Shown here piece by piece: positions 17,840-26,752 of a stretch of DNA of 62,485 bases; position 1 is the first letter of the stretch; each line of letters opens with the position of its first letter. The stretch is taken from contig JAGNHN010000015.1 in the NCBI GenBank assembly GCA_018001695.1, forward strand, positions 1-62,485, read 5' to 3'. Made by a program: the position numbers and the translations under genes. The notes under the pieces were generated by a model. That model made no database searches. It saw only the letters and a list, made by a program, of their open reading frames with translations, and was not told where the DNA came from. Origin of the DNA: Lentimicrobiaceae bacterium (GTDB lineage: Bacteria; Bacteroidota; Bacteroidia; Bacteroidales; JAGNHN01).

Positions 17840-20260
17840 TTATTTCAATAACAAGACCTTTCCCAGTTTGATCTGCTGGCTGCCATCACTGCAGAGCGTT
17901 GTATAAACAGCCCTCCAGGCATAGATGCCGTTCATGCAAACCTTCCCCTTAAAAGTGCCATCCCATCCCCTTTCCGGATCTGAACTGTGAAAAATCTGCT
18001 CTCCCCAGCGCGTAAATATCCTTAACTCATATTGCCCGATACCTATGCCAATGGGTTTAAAAATATCATTAAGCCCATCCTGATTAGGGGTAAAGGAGTT
18101 GGCGAAAAAGACGGCTCCGTTCAGATGTTTGATTTCAATATTATCAGACGATTGACATTGGCCAAGCGAGACAGTGAGCCAATACTCACCTGGTGCCAGT
18201 GCAATGATCTGAGCGGTGGTGTCTCCCGTCGACCATCGGTAGTGGTCCATCTGCGCAGGGCCATTGAGAACCGTGCTTTCTCCCTGACACACAACCAGGT
18301 CTTCCCCCAGATTTATTGGCTGGAGTTGATGAACATTTATGGTATCGCGGCCATAGCATCCACCTTGCCTGGCAACAACCCAATACAGACCCGGATCCAT
18401 CACCTGAATGCAGGAATCTGTATATCCAGTGGACCACAGATATGCATCCATGGCTTGCTGAACCTGTAAAACCACACTGGAATCGCCACATATCACCGTG
18501 TCTCCGATGATGACAGGCTCAGGCAAAGGGCTGTATAGGATATTAATAGTGTCGGAACCCATGCAGTTGTCATCCAGCACCTGAACCCAGTAAATCCCCG
18601 GATTTGCGACAGCGATGGAGGAGGAAGAGTCTCCTGTTGACCAGAGGTGAACCGCGGCCGGGTATCCTGCATCCAGCGTTATGATGTCATTTTCACACAG
18701 CGTAGTGTCATTGCCCAGATGAATCAAGGGCGGGTCTTTGATGCTGATCTGTATGGTATCTGTTCCGGTACATGAACCAGAAGTTACCCGCAGCCAGTAT
18801 TGTCCTGCCTGGTTGACGATTGTGCCCTGGGTTGTATCTCCTGTTGACCATAGGTACTGCAACCCGGGTTTTCCTGCATCCAAGGTTATCGTTTCATTGC
18901 TGCAAATGGTCGTATCGTTTCCAAGATGAATGTTGACGCTGGAGTCAACCAAAATAACAATCGTATCACTGAAAACATGACAGATATTGCTTACCTGCAC
19001 CCAGTAAATACCAGGCTGTGTAATCGTAAGGAAGGAATCAACAGACCCATCCTGCCACAGAAAGGATGTTGAACACTCTCTGGACAGGCTCATTGTTATC
19101 GTGTCTGAAGCACACATAGCCGTATCAGGCCCCAGGTTGATGCTCTGCTGTTTGGGTGTATGCAATGAATATGGATTGGGAAAAACAAGGCCGAGGACAT
19201 TGGAGGTGCCGCTGAGCAGCATCTGACCGGACGGCATGTACTGGCAGCCCAGACCAGGTATATTGGGTGACTGGATTACAGCAAGATAATTTTGTAACCT
19301 TCTGGCCATATAGATTTTCTGGTCTCTCCCCAACTGCAGGCCTCCAAAGTGGTAGTTGCCTGACATGCTTGCCACGGTAGTCTTGATGCCGGTCGTGAGA
19401 TTCAATTGCAATAAAATACTGGTGCCCTGAATGACTGTGACATATAGCAGACTATCGTTGGGTGAAAACTCCAATCCATAAACACCCACGGGCAGCGAGT
19501 ATAATTGCCTCAGATTTACCATATTGGTAATTTGCCCATTGGCAGGGTTGAAATCAAACATCTCACATATCACATCAAAAGTGCAGGCTGTCACCAGTTT
19601 GTTAGACTGATGAGAGATTCTTATTGGGCCGATCATCTTGTTGTTGGGGTGGACAGATCCGACCGCTGAAACGACAGGTGTTGTATTAATCCCTGCTGCT
19701 GTGACCAGATAAGCCATGAATTCATTCGTCCCCAGTTTGTGTGTCAATACCCAGATATCGGTGCCATTGGTATGCAATGTTGCAGTGAGTTTCTCAGCCA
19801 TACCTGTGGTAAGCAGGACATTCTTTGTCAATGTATCCACATCTCCCAGGCCATTATTCAGGCACATATCGACGATAGAATAGCGGATGTCGCCGATGCT
19901 GGACTGATCGCCCACTGTTAATACCAGGTACTTATTACAGCTGGAGGGCCAAGGTAAGATAACAGCAGCTTGTGTGGATGAGAACCCGCCAAGCAGGCCA
20001 CTGCCATTGGGCATGATGTTGTGGTTCTTGTCCCAGATGTTCATGCCATTTGTATAGAACAAAAGATTGCCATCCGGGTCAGAAATACTGGATGATCCTT
20101 CTTCTGCAACCAGTTGTCCTGATATAGCGGTAGGAGGGGTCGTGTTAAAATCCAATCCCGCGTTGGTTCCAAACAACCACACATTGTTCGCATTTGAATT
20201 CTGAGCGCCTGTAAAGAGGGGCAGAAGCAGCAGAAGGACGGAAAAGAGCGCAGGCCTCAT
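17840..20260 (-). CDS. Secreted T9SS type B protein with Ig-like repeats (gliding-motility-associated C-terminal domain)
   Basis: From the ATG at 20260 (MRPALFSVLLLLLPLFTGAQ, a clean signal peptide) this is an 806-aa protein. The open frame extends 12 residues further upstream without looking like a signal. Residues ~20-360 look like a beta-propeller seen in other Bacteroidota T9SS type B proteins (NVWLFGTNAGLDFN, LLFYTNGMNIWDKNHNIM, LEFSPNDSLLYVT). Five repeats of about 70-75 residues follow, each beginning like LGNDTTLCENDIITLDAG and containing LWSTGD and GIYWVQV. The last ~85 residues are the type B sorting domain: FFANSFTPNQDGLNDIFKPI, LRIFTRWGEQIF, WDGTFKG and LGKVLLLK. The protein should be exported through T9SS and act at the surface, perhaps in adhesion. 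Binding specificity is unknown. Confidence 0.88.
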   Translation of the reverse strand: MRPALFSVLLLLLPLFTGAQNSNANNVWLFGTNAGLDFNTTPPTAISGQLVAEEGSSSISDPDGNLLFYTNGMNIWDKNHNIMPNGSGLLGGFSSTQAAVILPWPSSCNKYLVLTVGDQSSIGDIRYSIVDMCLNNGLGDVDTLTKNVLLTTGMAEKLTATLHTNGTDIWVLTHKLGTNEFMAYLVTAAGINTTPVVSAVGSVHPNNKMIGPIRISHQSNKLVTACTFDVICEMFDFNPANGQITNMVNLRQLYSLPVGVYGLEFSPNDSLLYVTVIQGTSILLQLNLTTGIKTTVASMSGNYHFGGLQLGRDQKIYMARRLQNYLAVIQSPNIPGLGCQYMPSGQMLLSGTSNVLGLVFPNPYSLHTPKQQSINLGPDTAMCASDTITMSLSRECSTSFLWQDGSVDSFLTITQPGIYWVQVSNICHVFSDTIVILVDSSVNIHLGNDTTICSNETITLDAGKPGLQYLWSTGDTTQGTIVNQAGQYWLRVTSGSCTGTDTIQISIKDPPLIHLGNDTTLCENDIITLDAGYPAAVHLWSTGDSSSSIAVANPGIYWVQVLDDNCMGSDTINILYSPLPEPVIIGDTVICGDSSVVLQVQQAMDAYLWSTGYTDSCIQVMDPGLYWVVARQGGCYGRDTINVHQLQPINLGEDLVVCQGESTVLNGPAQMDHYRWSTGDTTAQIIALAPGEYWLTVSLGQCQSSDNIEIKHLNGAVFFANSFTPNQDGLNDIFKPIGIGIGQYELRIFTRWGEQIFHSSDPERGWDGTFKGKVCMNGIYAWRAVYTTLCSDGSQQIKLGKVLLLK

Positions 20261-20377
20261 TGCTAAATCATTATTAAGAAGCGTATCAATATTCAACTAT
20301 TTATATATTAACATTGTAAGGTATCAAGATTCTGTATTGAGGATGCCCTTATTAAAGCTTGTTGCTCAAGTCTGCCT

Positions 20378-21643
20378 TCAATTCTTGATACAACGTACAG
20401 AAAGCCCATTTGCTCTGTAAGCGGTATCCATGGTAGCATTGCCTCCAAATCCCAGGCGTCGTGAATTTGCACCACCAACGGTCATGCTCCAATAGTTGCC
20501 ACCGAGTCCGACGATGGTGAGTGCTCCTGTATTATAGATGCGGTAACCGGCCACTGGCAGTTTAAGGGGGCTGGCAAAGGCACCAGCCGCATTGGCACTA
20601 CTCCAGCTCAGCATTTCTGCATTCTGCTCCGCATCGGTAGGGAGTCGGTAGCCACTTGGGCAGGGATTATTCACCCCATTAACTCCTTGCCATAAGGCAT
20701 CATTCTGCGGTGCGCGCCAGTCATTTGGACTGCTTGAAGTGATAATAAAACTGCCATGTGCAGGTTGGTTACTGTTGCTTAAGGTTGTTGTTGTAAGTGA
20801 GTTACGGCATTGATGCCCATCAGCCCTCCTTCCCCATTGGTATAAATCACCAAATGAATTCGTATCCGTACTGCTGGTCGCCACCTGCGAGGCCCCGAGA
20901 TTACGATCCATCCATTTTTTTCCAGTAACGGGATTGGTTACTTCATAAATCTCAGTTGGAGTCGGGTTGCAATGTACCGTGCCGGCAGGGTAGGTAGGTT
21001 GACATGAACCATTCGTAGTCCATGTAAGTGCACCATTACAGATGGTTAATACCTGCTGTTCACTGCCGGGATTCAGCGTAACCCATGCTGTGCCATTCCA
21101 ATATAGGATTTGACTGATACTAGTGCCACTGATAAGTCCTGTCCCGGGGATACCCTGCGGGCCCTGCGGCCCTGCCGGGCCTGTGGGACCGGTCGGACCC
21201 TGAGGGCCCTGGGGGCCTTGTGGGCCAGGGATAGAACTTCCGGCATTCGCAGCATAGAGGGCATAGGGTACACTCAACAACTGACTTGTACCAGTGATGC
21301 TGTAGTTCATGCCGCCGGTTGGATCAGTCTCTGTTTTAATGAAGTATGGTCCGCCTGCCCAGTCGATGCTTGCGAAGGACCCTGACACCACGGTGCCGTT
21401 TCCAATTTCTATGCTCACCAGACCATTGGTATTTGTAGCCGTGATATGCGTTTCCTCATACACGGCCACTCCAGTGGCAGTACCCTGCAGAATAGAAATT
21501 CTCATCCTGATGGCTTGGTTTGTGACGAGGACGTCTGCTGCGTCTCTGATTATCGCCTGGTAGCTCAGTCTTTGAGGTGCTTGCGCAAGGACACCTGAGG
21601 CCATCAGCAATGGTACAATCCATGTAACTATTCTGGTATTCAT
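20378..21643 (-). CDS. Secreted surface protein: YQA-type N-domain, collagen-like repeat and FISUMP domain
   Basis: A 421-aa protein with signal peptide MNTRIVTWIVPLLMASGVLA. Residues ~21-133 match the N-domain of the 1184-2107 protein (LSYQAIIRDAADVLV, RISILQG, GPYFIKTETDPTGG, QLLSVPYALYA). Residues ~136-165 are a Gly-X-Y collagen-like stretch of about nine triplets, mostly GPQ and GPT, encoded near 21150-21238. Residues ~225-421 match the FISUMP domain (Fibrobacter succinogenes major paralogous domain): GKKWMDRNLGASQVA, GDLYQWGRRADGHQCR, NNPCPSGYRLPTDAEQNAE, GNYWSM and the end LSVRCIKN. FISUMP is related to lectin-fold and sulfatase-modifying-factor-like domains. It follows a short T9SS type A gene, 41 bp downstream of its stop, repeating the arrangement at 681-2107. 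Confidence 0.85.
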   Translation of the reverse strand: MNTRIVTWIVPLLMASGVLAQAPQRLSYQAIIRDAADVLVTNQAIRMRISILQGTATGVAVYEETHITATNTNGLVSIEIGNGTVVSGSFASIDWAGGPYFIKTETDPTGGMNYSITGTSQLLSVPYALYAANAGSSIPGPQGPQGPQGPTGPTGPAGPQGPQGIPGTGLISGTSISQILYWNGTAWVTLNPGSEQQVLTICNGALTWTTNGSCQPTYPAGTVHCNPTPTEIYEVTNPVTGKKWMDRNLGASQVATSSTDTNSFGDLYQWGRRADGHQCRNSLTTTTLSNSNQPAHGSFIITSSSPNDWRAPQNDALWQGVNGVNNPCPSGYRLPTDAEQNAEMLSWSSANAAGAFASPLKLPVAGYRIYNTGALTIVGLGGNYWSMTVGGANSRRLGFGGNATMDTAYRANGLSVRCIKN

Positions 21644-21684
21644 GCTCTTTTGTATTTGAAGATGTGCAATGATGTAATAAACGC

Positions 21685-22173
21685 TTATTTCTTAATGACT
21701 TTGAATGAACGGATTTTAAGGTTTTTATCACCCAATACATGAATAAGATACGCTCCTGGTGCAAGGTGGGCCATGTAAATCTGTGTTTTCGGGGTGCTTA
21801 TTTCTTTGCTTGCAAGCAAATTGCCCTGCATATCAATCAGTTGATACCAGCGGTTTTCCTTGGTATAATTCTCTACCTGCAGGATGATATTATCTGCAGT
21901 CGGGTTTGGAAAGGCTGTAACACTAAGGTCACTGCAAAACAGATCATCACCAGCGGTATATATTTCATAGGCATGTTGCACGCCCTGTCCTGCATTCCCG
22001 GTAGTGCCAGAGATAGTAAGATGAAAAACCTGACCTATACTGTATGAAGCCGAGCCCCCAGATCCCGTAGCGTTGTTACCGGATGCATTGACGGATTCCT
22101 GAGATTGAACCATGCCTAACCACAACAAGCCAGCCAGAAACAATACACTTCGGTTTGGTTTTCTTGTCCTCAT
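21685..22173 (-). CDS. Short secreted protein with T9SS type A C-terminal domain (paralogue of 681-1187)
   Basis: From the ATG at 22173 this is a 162-aa protein (a GTG two codons earlier is also open). The signal peptide is MRTRKPNRSVLFLAGLLWLG, cleaved near VQSQ. NASGNNATGSGGSASYSIGQ and GVQHAYEIYTAG correspond closely to the middle of the 681-1187 protein. The C-terminal ~75 residues form a type A sorting domain: VTAFPNPTADNIILQV, WYQLIDMQGNLL, TQIYMAHLAPGAYLIHV and FKVIKK. It is exported by T9SS and probably co-transcribed with the collagen/FISUMP gene after it. The pair may work together, for example the short protein carrying or anchoring the longer one, but this is inferred only from the repeated gene order. 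Confidence 0.82.
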   Translation of the reverse strand: MRTRKPNRSVLFLAGLLWLGMVQSQESVNASGNNATGSGGSASYSIGQVFHLTISGTTGNAGQGVQHAYEIYTAGDDLFCSDLSVTAFPNPTADNIILQVENYTKENRWYQLIDMQGNLLASKEISTPKTQIYMAHLAPGAYLIHVLGDKNLKIRSFKVIKK

Positions 22174-22629
22174 ATTCACTCCTTTTAATGACCATCTTTA
22201 TTCAATTTCACTTCAGCGTTTTTCATAATACCTGACGCTGTATTAACTGTTGCGGCCTTTTTTGACATATAGTTATTTGACCTGGAGGATCTGTAATGAA
22301 CCAGGGCGTCTGAGTATGCCAAATATAAAGATATTAAATATTAGTTTGACTGTGTCAGTTTTTTCTTTTCCAGACAATGTTTGGCAAGTAGTTATCATTA
22401 ACGCTGTTTTGGTTCGCATTGCCGGACGTGATGATAGTCCTTGTATGCTTAAAGTATTTATTAATTAGCGATTAATGCTTGATGGCGGATAATATCAGTG
22501 AGGGAATGAATAATTCTGAAAAAGGGTGAGATTATTATGGGTTCATTTATGGATTATTTATGTATTTTTATTGAATATAAAGATGCGCGTTGTTTAATAG
22601 ATGCTAAAAACTGGGATAATAGACTTCAT
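22174..22629. other. Divergent intergenic region without a gene
   Basis: This 456-base stretch separates divergent secreted-protein genes. I see no convincing coding sequence: the open frames inside lack a sensible start or family pattern. It should hold promoters for both directions. The best candidate is the box at 22320-22327 for the left-hand genes. No good TAnnTTTG box is seen for the right-hand gene. Confidence 0.5.
22320..22327 (-). promoter_or_regulatory. Candidate -7 box (TATATTTG) for the 22173-20378 gene pair
   Basis: Read on the minus strand this is a perfect TAnnTTTG. No TTG lies at the expected distance for a -33 element, and the 5' leader would be about 140 bases, so support is weak. 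Confidence 0.35.
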
Positions 22630-25356
22630 ATGCTGACAGGCAAGTGGATATATGCACCTGGCTATAAATTAGATAGCTTAACCAGATTATGTAAGGTGCG
22701 TGCTTTGGCCGTGTTTTGTTTGTTACTGATTGGATTGACACCATTTAAGACCTACACACAAAATAATAATGGATTGCCAATCTGGCCGCTGGCATTATCT
22801 GGAAACGGAAATGCACAAACCATTGACTGGAGAACGGTACCTCCTGTGATAGCGGACATCCCCAACACAGCTCCTTCCAGTCATGGATCTACTGCTGCTG
22901 CATTCAATGGTTGCGGGGACCTTGTTTTCTATGTTATACATACCGGACTGGCCAATACCCCCAATAATCTTTATCTATATAGACCTGATGGTACCGCATT
23001 GCTTAACAATAGTTTGCCTAATGGCCCCGGCTTGAACGGGAAGGGGGGTAGCACAGAATTGAATGTGGTTCAGGTGCCAGGTCATGGAAACAGATGGTAC
23101 ATCATCTATTGTGAATGGAAGACGGATGTCGGCGCATTAGGTAATAATGGCATCTATGAACCTTCTGCTGTGCTGTATTCCCAGGTTGAGTATGATGGCA
23201 TTGATTTGACGGTTATTCAAAGGGACATTCCTCTTACTGTCAATGGAACTGCACATACATATGCAGTAGGTAAAGCGGTTTCAAGGACTGCTGGAAATCC
23301 TAACCAGCATTATTTGTATCTGTGTCGAAAAAGTAAAAATTATGACTACCTGTCACTCGACAGGTTTGTGATAAGCAGTAATGGTATTCAATTCAATGCG
23401 AATACTGGCAATGTTTCTGCACCCTGGTGGAGTCTGACCATTCTTGGTACCTATATTGAACTGAGTCCAACAGAAGACAGAGTTGCCGTCTTGAATCGAA
23501 ATGGAGCTTCAAACAATCCTGATATCTACATTTTTAATACCCAGACCTTTTCTAATGCTCCCTCTGCGCATCAATCTATCAGCCTTGGGAATTTGATATT
23601 GCAACCAGATAATGTGGTCAACTTCACGGCACAATCGATCACCCAGACAGCCCAAACCAACCCCAATCTCGCATTTCTTACAAACCTGGAGAAAAAAATA
23701 TTAGACCTGGAGTTTAGTCCCAATGGCCGTTTCTTATATTTCTGTAATGGCGGTTATGTTGCCTCGGCCATTACCAATATCACCTATCTGGGTCAGATTG
23801 ATCTTGGGCCTGTTAGCCAACCAGCATCATATCCTTATAATGTCAGGCTTCAGGTTCAACGGCCTCCTGGTGTTCTTAATATGTCTACAGGAGCAGGAGG
23901 GGCTTTTTCAGGGTATTTCAATTTATGGAACTCCATTGAAGAGCTGCAGTCGTCCTACGATGGAAAGATCTACTTCACAAAGGACCATAGTGATACACTC
24001 TATGTTATCCCAACCCCTGATCAGTTTATGCCCCAAATGTTGACTCCTGGCACTGTCAACCTCTCAGATCCCACACATCCCAATCTGATCATGAATGGGC
24101 AGGTCAGATTTTTGCCTGATCAGATTGATGGTTTCGATTATGTGACAAGTGCGCCGAAGCCGCTGGAATTGGGAAATGATACCCTGGTTTGCGCTATACC
24201 TGGCTTTGAACTGAACGCGGGCAGTGGATTTCTTACTTATCAATGGCAAGATGGTTCGGGCGATAGTACCTGCTTAGTAACACAGACTGGAATGTACCAT
24301 ATAATGGCTATTGACAGTCATGGATGTATCTCCCGGGACACTGTGATGGTCACGGTGTATCAGGCAGTGATAGACGTAAGCAGTGATACGGTGATTTGTC
24401 CGGGAGATACAGTCGAGTTGTCTGTGTCACCGGCTTCGTCCTACTTATGGAGTACAGGTTCAACAACTTCCACAATCACAGTTAGCCCACTTGCAAATAC
24501 CACCTATTATGTGACGGTGACAGACAGCATTTGTGTGGGTAGTGATAGCATCATTATCTCAATATTTTCTCCGCCTAATTTTGATTTTTATGCTGTCCCT
24601 CAGCAAGGCTGCGTTCCTGTAACCGTTGCCTTATTTTGTCCCTCTGACTCAATCGTAAGCCATTCTTGGTATTTTGGAGACGGTTCTTCAGACACATCAG
24701 CCAATCCGGTCCATACATATACAGCACCTGGTATTTATACTGTTCTTATGCATGGTGAATCTATAAACGGATGCCCGGTTAGTAAACAAAAACCGGACTA
24801 TATTGAGGTATATCCTTTGCCCGTGGCTGCTTTCACCTATTCCGGTAGTTTGGTTGGCTTCCCTGGCGAACTCGTTCACTTTCAGGATTTATCCAGCGGA
24901 GCCAATGCCTGGTATTGGGATTTTGGCGATAGTATTGGGACATCAGTCATACAGAATCCAGCTTATACGTACAACCAGGTCGGACAATATACCGTATGGT
25001 TATATGTTGAAAGTCAGTACGGATGCAGGGACTCTGTCTCTAATACGCTGGATGTTGGTTACCACTGTTCTGTTTATATTCCCAACGCTTTTACTCCTGA
25101 CGGTGATGGTATCAATGATCGTTTTGGCCCGATTGGATTTGGGTTGGAACGATATGATTATATGATGAGAATATTTAACCGCTGGGGCCAGTTGGTGTTT
25201 CACACAAATGATGTCCTGGAGCATTGGAATGGTTGTTTCCACGGTACAGGGCAGCCCTTGCCTAAAGATGTATATACTTACAGCATTCGTATTGATGGAT
25301 TGCCGGAGGATTGTGGCAGTGACCGTTATGTTGGACATGTCGTACTGGTTAGATGA
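22630..25356 (+). CDS. Secreted T9SS type B protein with propeller-like and PKD domains
   Basis: A 908-aa protein from the ATG at 22630. The start is uncertain: the frame is open from 22537, while a GTG at 22696 would give a more typical signal peptide (VRALAVFCLLLIGLTPF). After cleavage near TYTQ, residues ~35-520 resemble the beta-propeller-like N-domain of many type B cargo proteins (LEFSPNGRFLYFCNGGY, SSYDGKIYFTKD). Two Ig-like repeats follow (LGNDTLVCAIPG; SSDTVICPGDTVELS with YLWSTGSTTST). Then come two PKD domains (WYFGDGSSDTSANPVHTY and WDFGDSIGTS with NPAYTYN). The type B sorting domain ends the protein: PNAFTPDGDGINDRFGPI, MRIFNRWGQLVFHT and GHVVLVR. It is surface-exported and probably adhesive. 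It shares repeats with the 17840-20260 protein, but the two are not recent duplicates. Confidence 0.87.
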   Translation: MLTGKWIYAPGYKLDSLTRLCKVRALAVFCLLLIGLTPFKTYTQNNNGLPIWPLALSGNGNAQTIDWRTVPPVIADIPNTAPSSHGSTAAAFNGCGDLVFYVIHTGLANTPNNLYLYRPDGTALLNNSLPNGPGLNGKGGSTELNVVQVPGHGNRWYIIYCEWKTDVGALGNNGIYEPSAVLYSQVEYDGIDLTVIQRDIPLTVNGTAHTYAVGKAVSRTAGNPNQHYLYLCRKSKNYDYLSLDRFVISSNGIQFNANTGNVSAPWWSLTILGTYIELSPTEDRVAVLNRNGASNNPDIYIFNTQTFSNAPSAHQSISLGNLILQPDNVVNFTAQSITQTAQTNPNLAFLTNLEKKILDLEFSPNGRFLYFCNGGYVASAITNITYLGQIDLGPVSQPASYPYNVRLQVQRPPGVLNMSTGAGGAFSGYFNLWNSIEELQSSYDGKIYFTKDHSDTLYVIPTPDQFMPQMLTPGTVNLSDPTHPNLIMNGQVRFLPDQIDGFDYVTSAPKPLELGNDTLVCAIPGFELNAGSGFLTYQWQDGSGDSTCLVTQTGMYHIMAIDSHGCISRDTVMVTVYQAVIDVSSDTVICPGDTVELSVSPASSYLWSTGSTTSTITVSPLANTTYYVTVTDSICVGSDSIIISIFSPPNFDFYAVPQQGCVPVTVALFCPSDSIVSHSWYFGDGSSDTSANPVHTYTAPGIYTVLMHGESINGCPVSKQKPDYIEVYPLPVAAFTYSGSLVGFPGELVHFQDLSSGANAWYWDFGDSIGTSVIQNPAYTYNQVGQYTVWLYVESQYGCRDSVSNTLDVGYHCSVYIPNAFTPDGDGINDRFGPIGFGLERYDYMMRIFNRWGQLVFHTNDVLEHWNGCFHGTGQPLPKDVYTYSIRIDGLPEDCGSDRYVGHVVLVR

Positions 25357-25601
25357 GAATGATCGAATTGGCGTAGAATGAGTCCAGAATCAGACAAAGT
25401 ATCCATCACACCATGCAATTTGATGCATAGGTCAGATAAATCCCCTCCCTCCTTTCCGGAACTCCGTCATTTTTCGTCTATATAGATTGGGTTACGGCAT
25501 GAATTCGGGAACCGATCCGTGACTACCCACAAACACCTCATACTTTCCCAACCCCGAAGGGTGCCCTAAACCCGTGATAAAATGGACAAAACGAGATTAT
25601 C

Positions 25602-26063
25602 ATGGCGGGAACATATACCAGGATATACATTCATTGCGTCTTTGCTGTAAGGGCCAGAGAAAACCTCCTGCTAAAACCATGGAGAGACGAAGTGTTCAGC
25701 TATATGGCTGGGATCATCTATAGTAAAAACCAAAAACTTTTCATTGTCAATGGTGTGGAAGATCATGTTCATATATTATTAGGCTATACGCCAACTACAA
25801 TTCTTCCTGATTTAATACGGGATATAAAGAACAACTCCAGCAAGTATATTAACGAACGAGGATTTCTGGAGACTACGTTCGCCTGGCAGAGAGGTTATGG
25901 CGCTTTTTCGTGTGGACATTCTCAACGGGATCGTATATATCAATACATTGCTAATCAGGAACAACACCATCTCAGGAAGACCTTTAGGAATGAATACCTG
26001 AGGTTGCTCAACCGATATGATGTTAATTATGATTCCCGTTATGTGTTCGATAGGGAGGATTGA
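25602..26063 (+). CDS. REP-associated tyrosine transposase (IS200-like, Y1 HUH family)
   Basis: A 153-aa single-domain Y1 transposase. The metal-binding HUH motif is DHVHILLG (His55 and His57). The likely nucleophile is Tyr115 in YIANQEQHH, the usual form in REP-associated members. FAWQRGYGAFSCGHSQ (~93-107) is also characteristic. Length matches the family (about 140-180 aa). Such enzymes cut single-stranded DNA beside hairpins and are thought to spread short palindromic repeats rather than move their own gene. Here the gene is followed within a few bases by hairpin repeats in inverted orientation and then by an eight-copy array. A degenerate copy (CAACCCCGAAGGGTG, near 25551) lies just upstream. 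The gene looks intact. Confidence 0.88.
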   Translation: MAGTYTRIYIHCVFAVRARENLLLKPWRDEVFSYMAGIIYSKNQKLFIVNGVEDHVHILLGYTPTTILPDLIRDIKNNSSKYINERGFLETTFAWQRGYGAFSCGHSQRDRIYQYIANQEQHHLRKTFRNEYLRLLNRYDVNYDSRYVFDRED

Positions 26064-26067
26064 AATA

Positions 26068-26215
26068 TTACCCCTTCGGGGTTTGATACAATTTCGGTTC
26101 GCCTCATTATGTCACCCCTTCGGGGTTTTGATACAATTACGATTCGTTTTCCTATCATAATGCCAGCCCTTCGGGCTTTTGATGAAACTTTTATTTGTGA
26201 TACCAGCTCTTGGGG
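26068..26215 (-). repeat. Inverted REP-like hairpin repeats after the transposase
   Basis: Three hairpins with the core ACCCC-GAA-GGGGT (read on the minus strand) or close variants lie near 26072, 26115 and 26165, each followed by GTGACATAATG-like or similar sequence. A decayed fourth copy is near 26205. They run opposite to the main array at 26258-26653 but share its flank, so together they resemble the paired REP/BIME arrangement known from other RAYT systems. Confidence 0.7.
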
Positions 26216-26257
26216 CGTGGTGCAGGCGATTCTTTCCAAAATGATACCAACCCCAAC

Positions 26258-26653
26258 AACCCCGAAGGGGTGAAATAATGATAGGTTTGGTCGCCCGCCA
26301 TCCCAACCCCGAAGGGGTGATATAATGATAGGGTAGATCGTTTGGTAATCCGCCATCCCAACCCCGAAGGGGTGAAATAATGATAGATGAATCGTTTGGT
26401 AATCCGCCATCCCAACCCCGAAGGGGTGGCATAATGATAGGGTAGATCGTTTGGTAATCCGCCATCCCAACCCCGAAGGGGTGACATAATGATAGGGTAG
26501 ATCGTTTGGTAATCCGCCATCCCAACCCCGAAGGGGTGAAATAATGATAGGGTAGATCGTTTGGTAATCCGATATCCCAACCCCGAAGGGGTGACATAAT
26601 GATAGGGTAGATCGTTTGGTAATCCGATATCCCAACCCCGAAGGGGTGAAATA
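26258..26653 (+). repeat. Eight-copy tandem array of a REP-like hairpin repeat (55-bp period)
   Basis: The core AACCCCGAAGGGGTG begins at 26258, 26305, 26360, 26414, 26469, 26524, 26579 and 26634. Spacings are 47, 55, 54, 55, 55, 55 and 55. Each core can fold as ACCCC/GGGGT with a GAA loop, and it is followed by a conserved flank (ATAATGATAGGGTAGATCG, then TTTGGTAATCCG). Because the DNA between cores is also conserved, this is not a CRISPR array. The period is not a multiple of three, and all three minus-strand frames stay open by chance; I do not annotate proteins here. It lies 195 bases after the transposase, which probably acts on the hairpins. Confidence 0.92.
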
Positions 26654-26752
26654 ATTGATCGATGATATTGGATATGTCAATGGCATCACCCATGATGTTC
26701 ACCGGAATAATCCGTAATTTTACCCCCGGTGAATGTAAGAGCCCCACACCCC

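Noticed and set aside
22250..22468. 72-aa plus-strand open frame in the divergent gap
   Set aside because: No family pattern or plausible start context; it overlaps the expected promoter region of both neighbours.
26258..26653. CRISPR array
   Set aside because: The sequence between hairpin cores is the same in nearly every unit, the core is a short palindrome, and no cas gene is nearby. It is a tandem repeat linked to a transposase.
26039..26747. Three overlapping minus-strand proteins of 129-216 aa with periodic sequence
   Set aside because: They are one DNA repeat read in three frames; the period is 55 bases, and no start signal or family pattern is seen.
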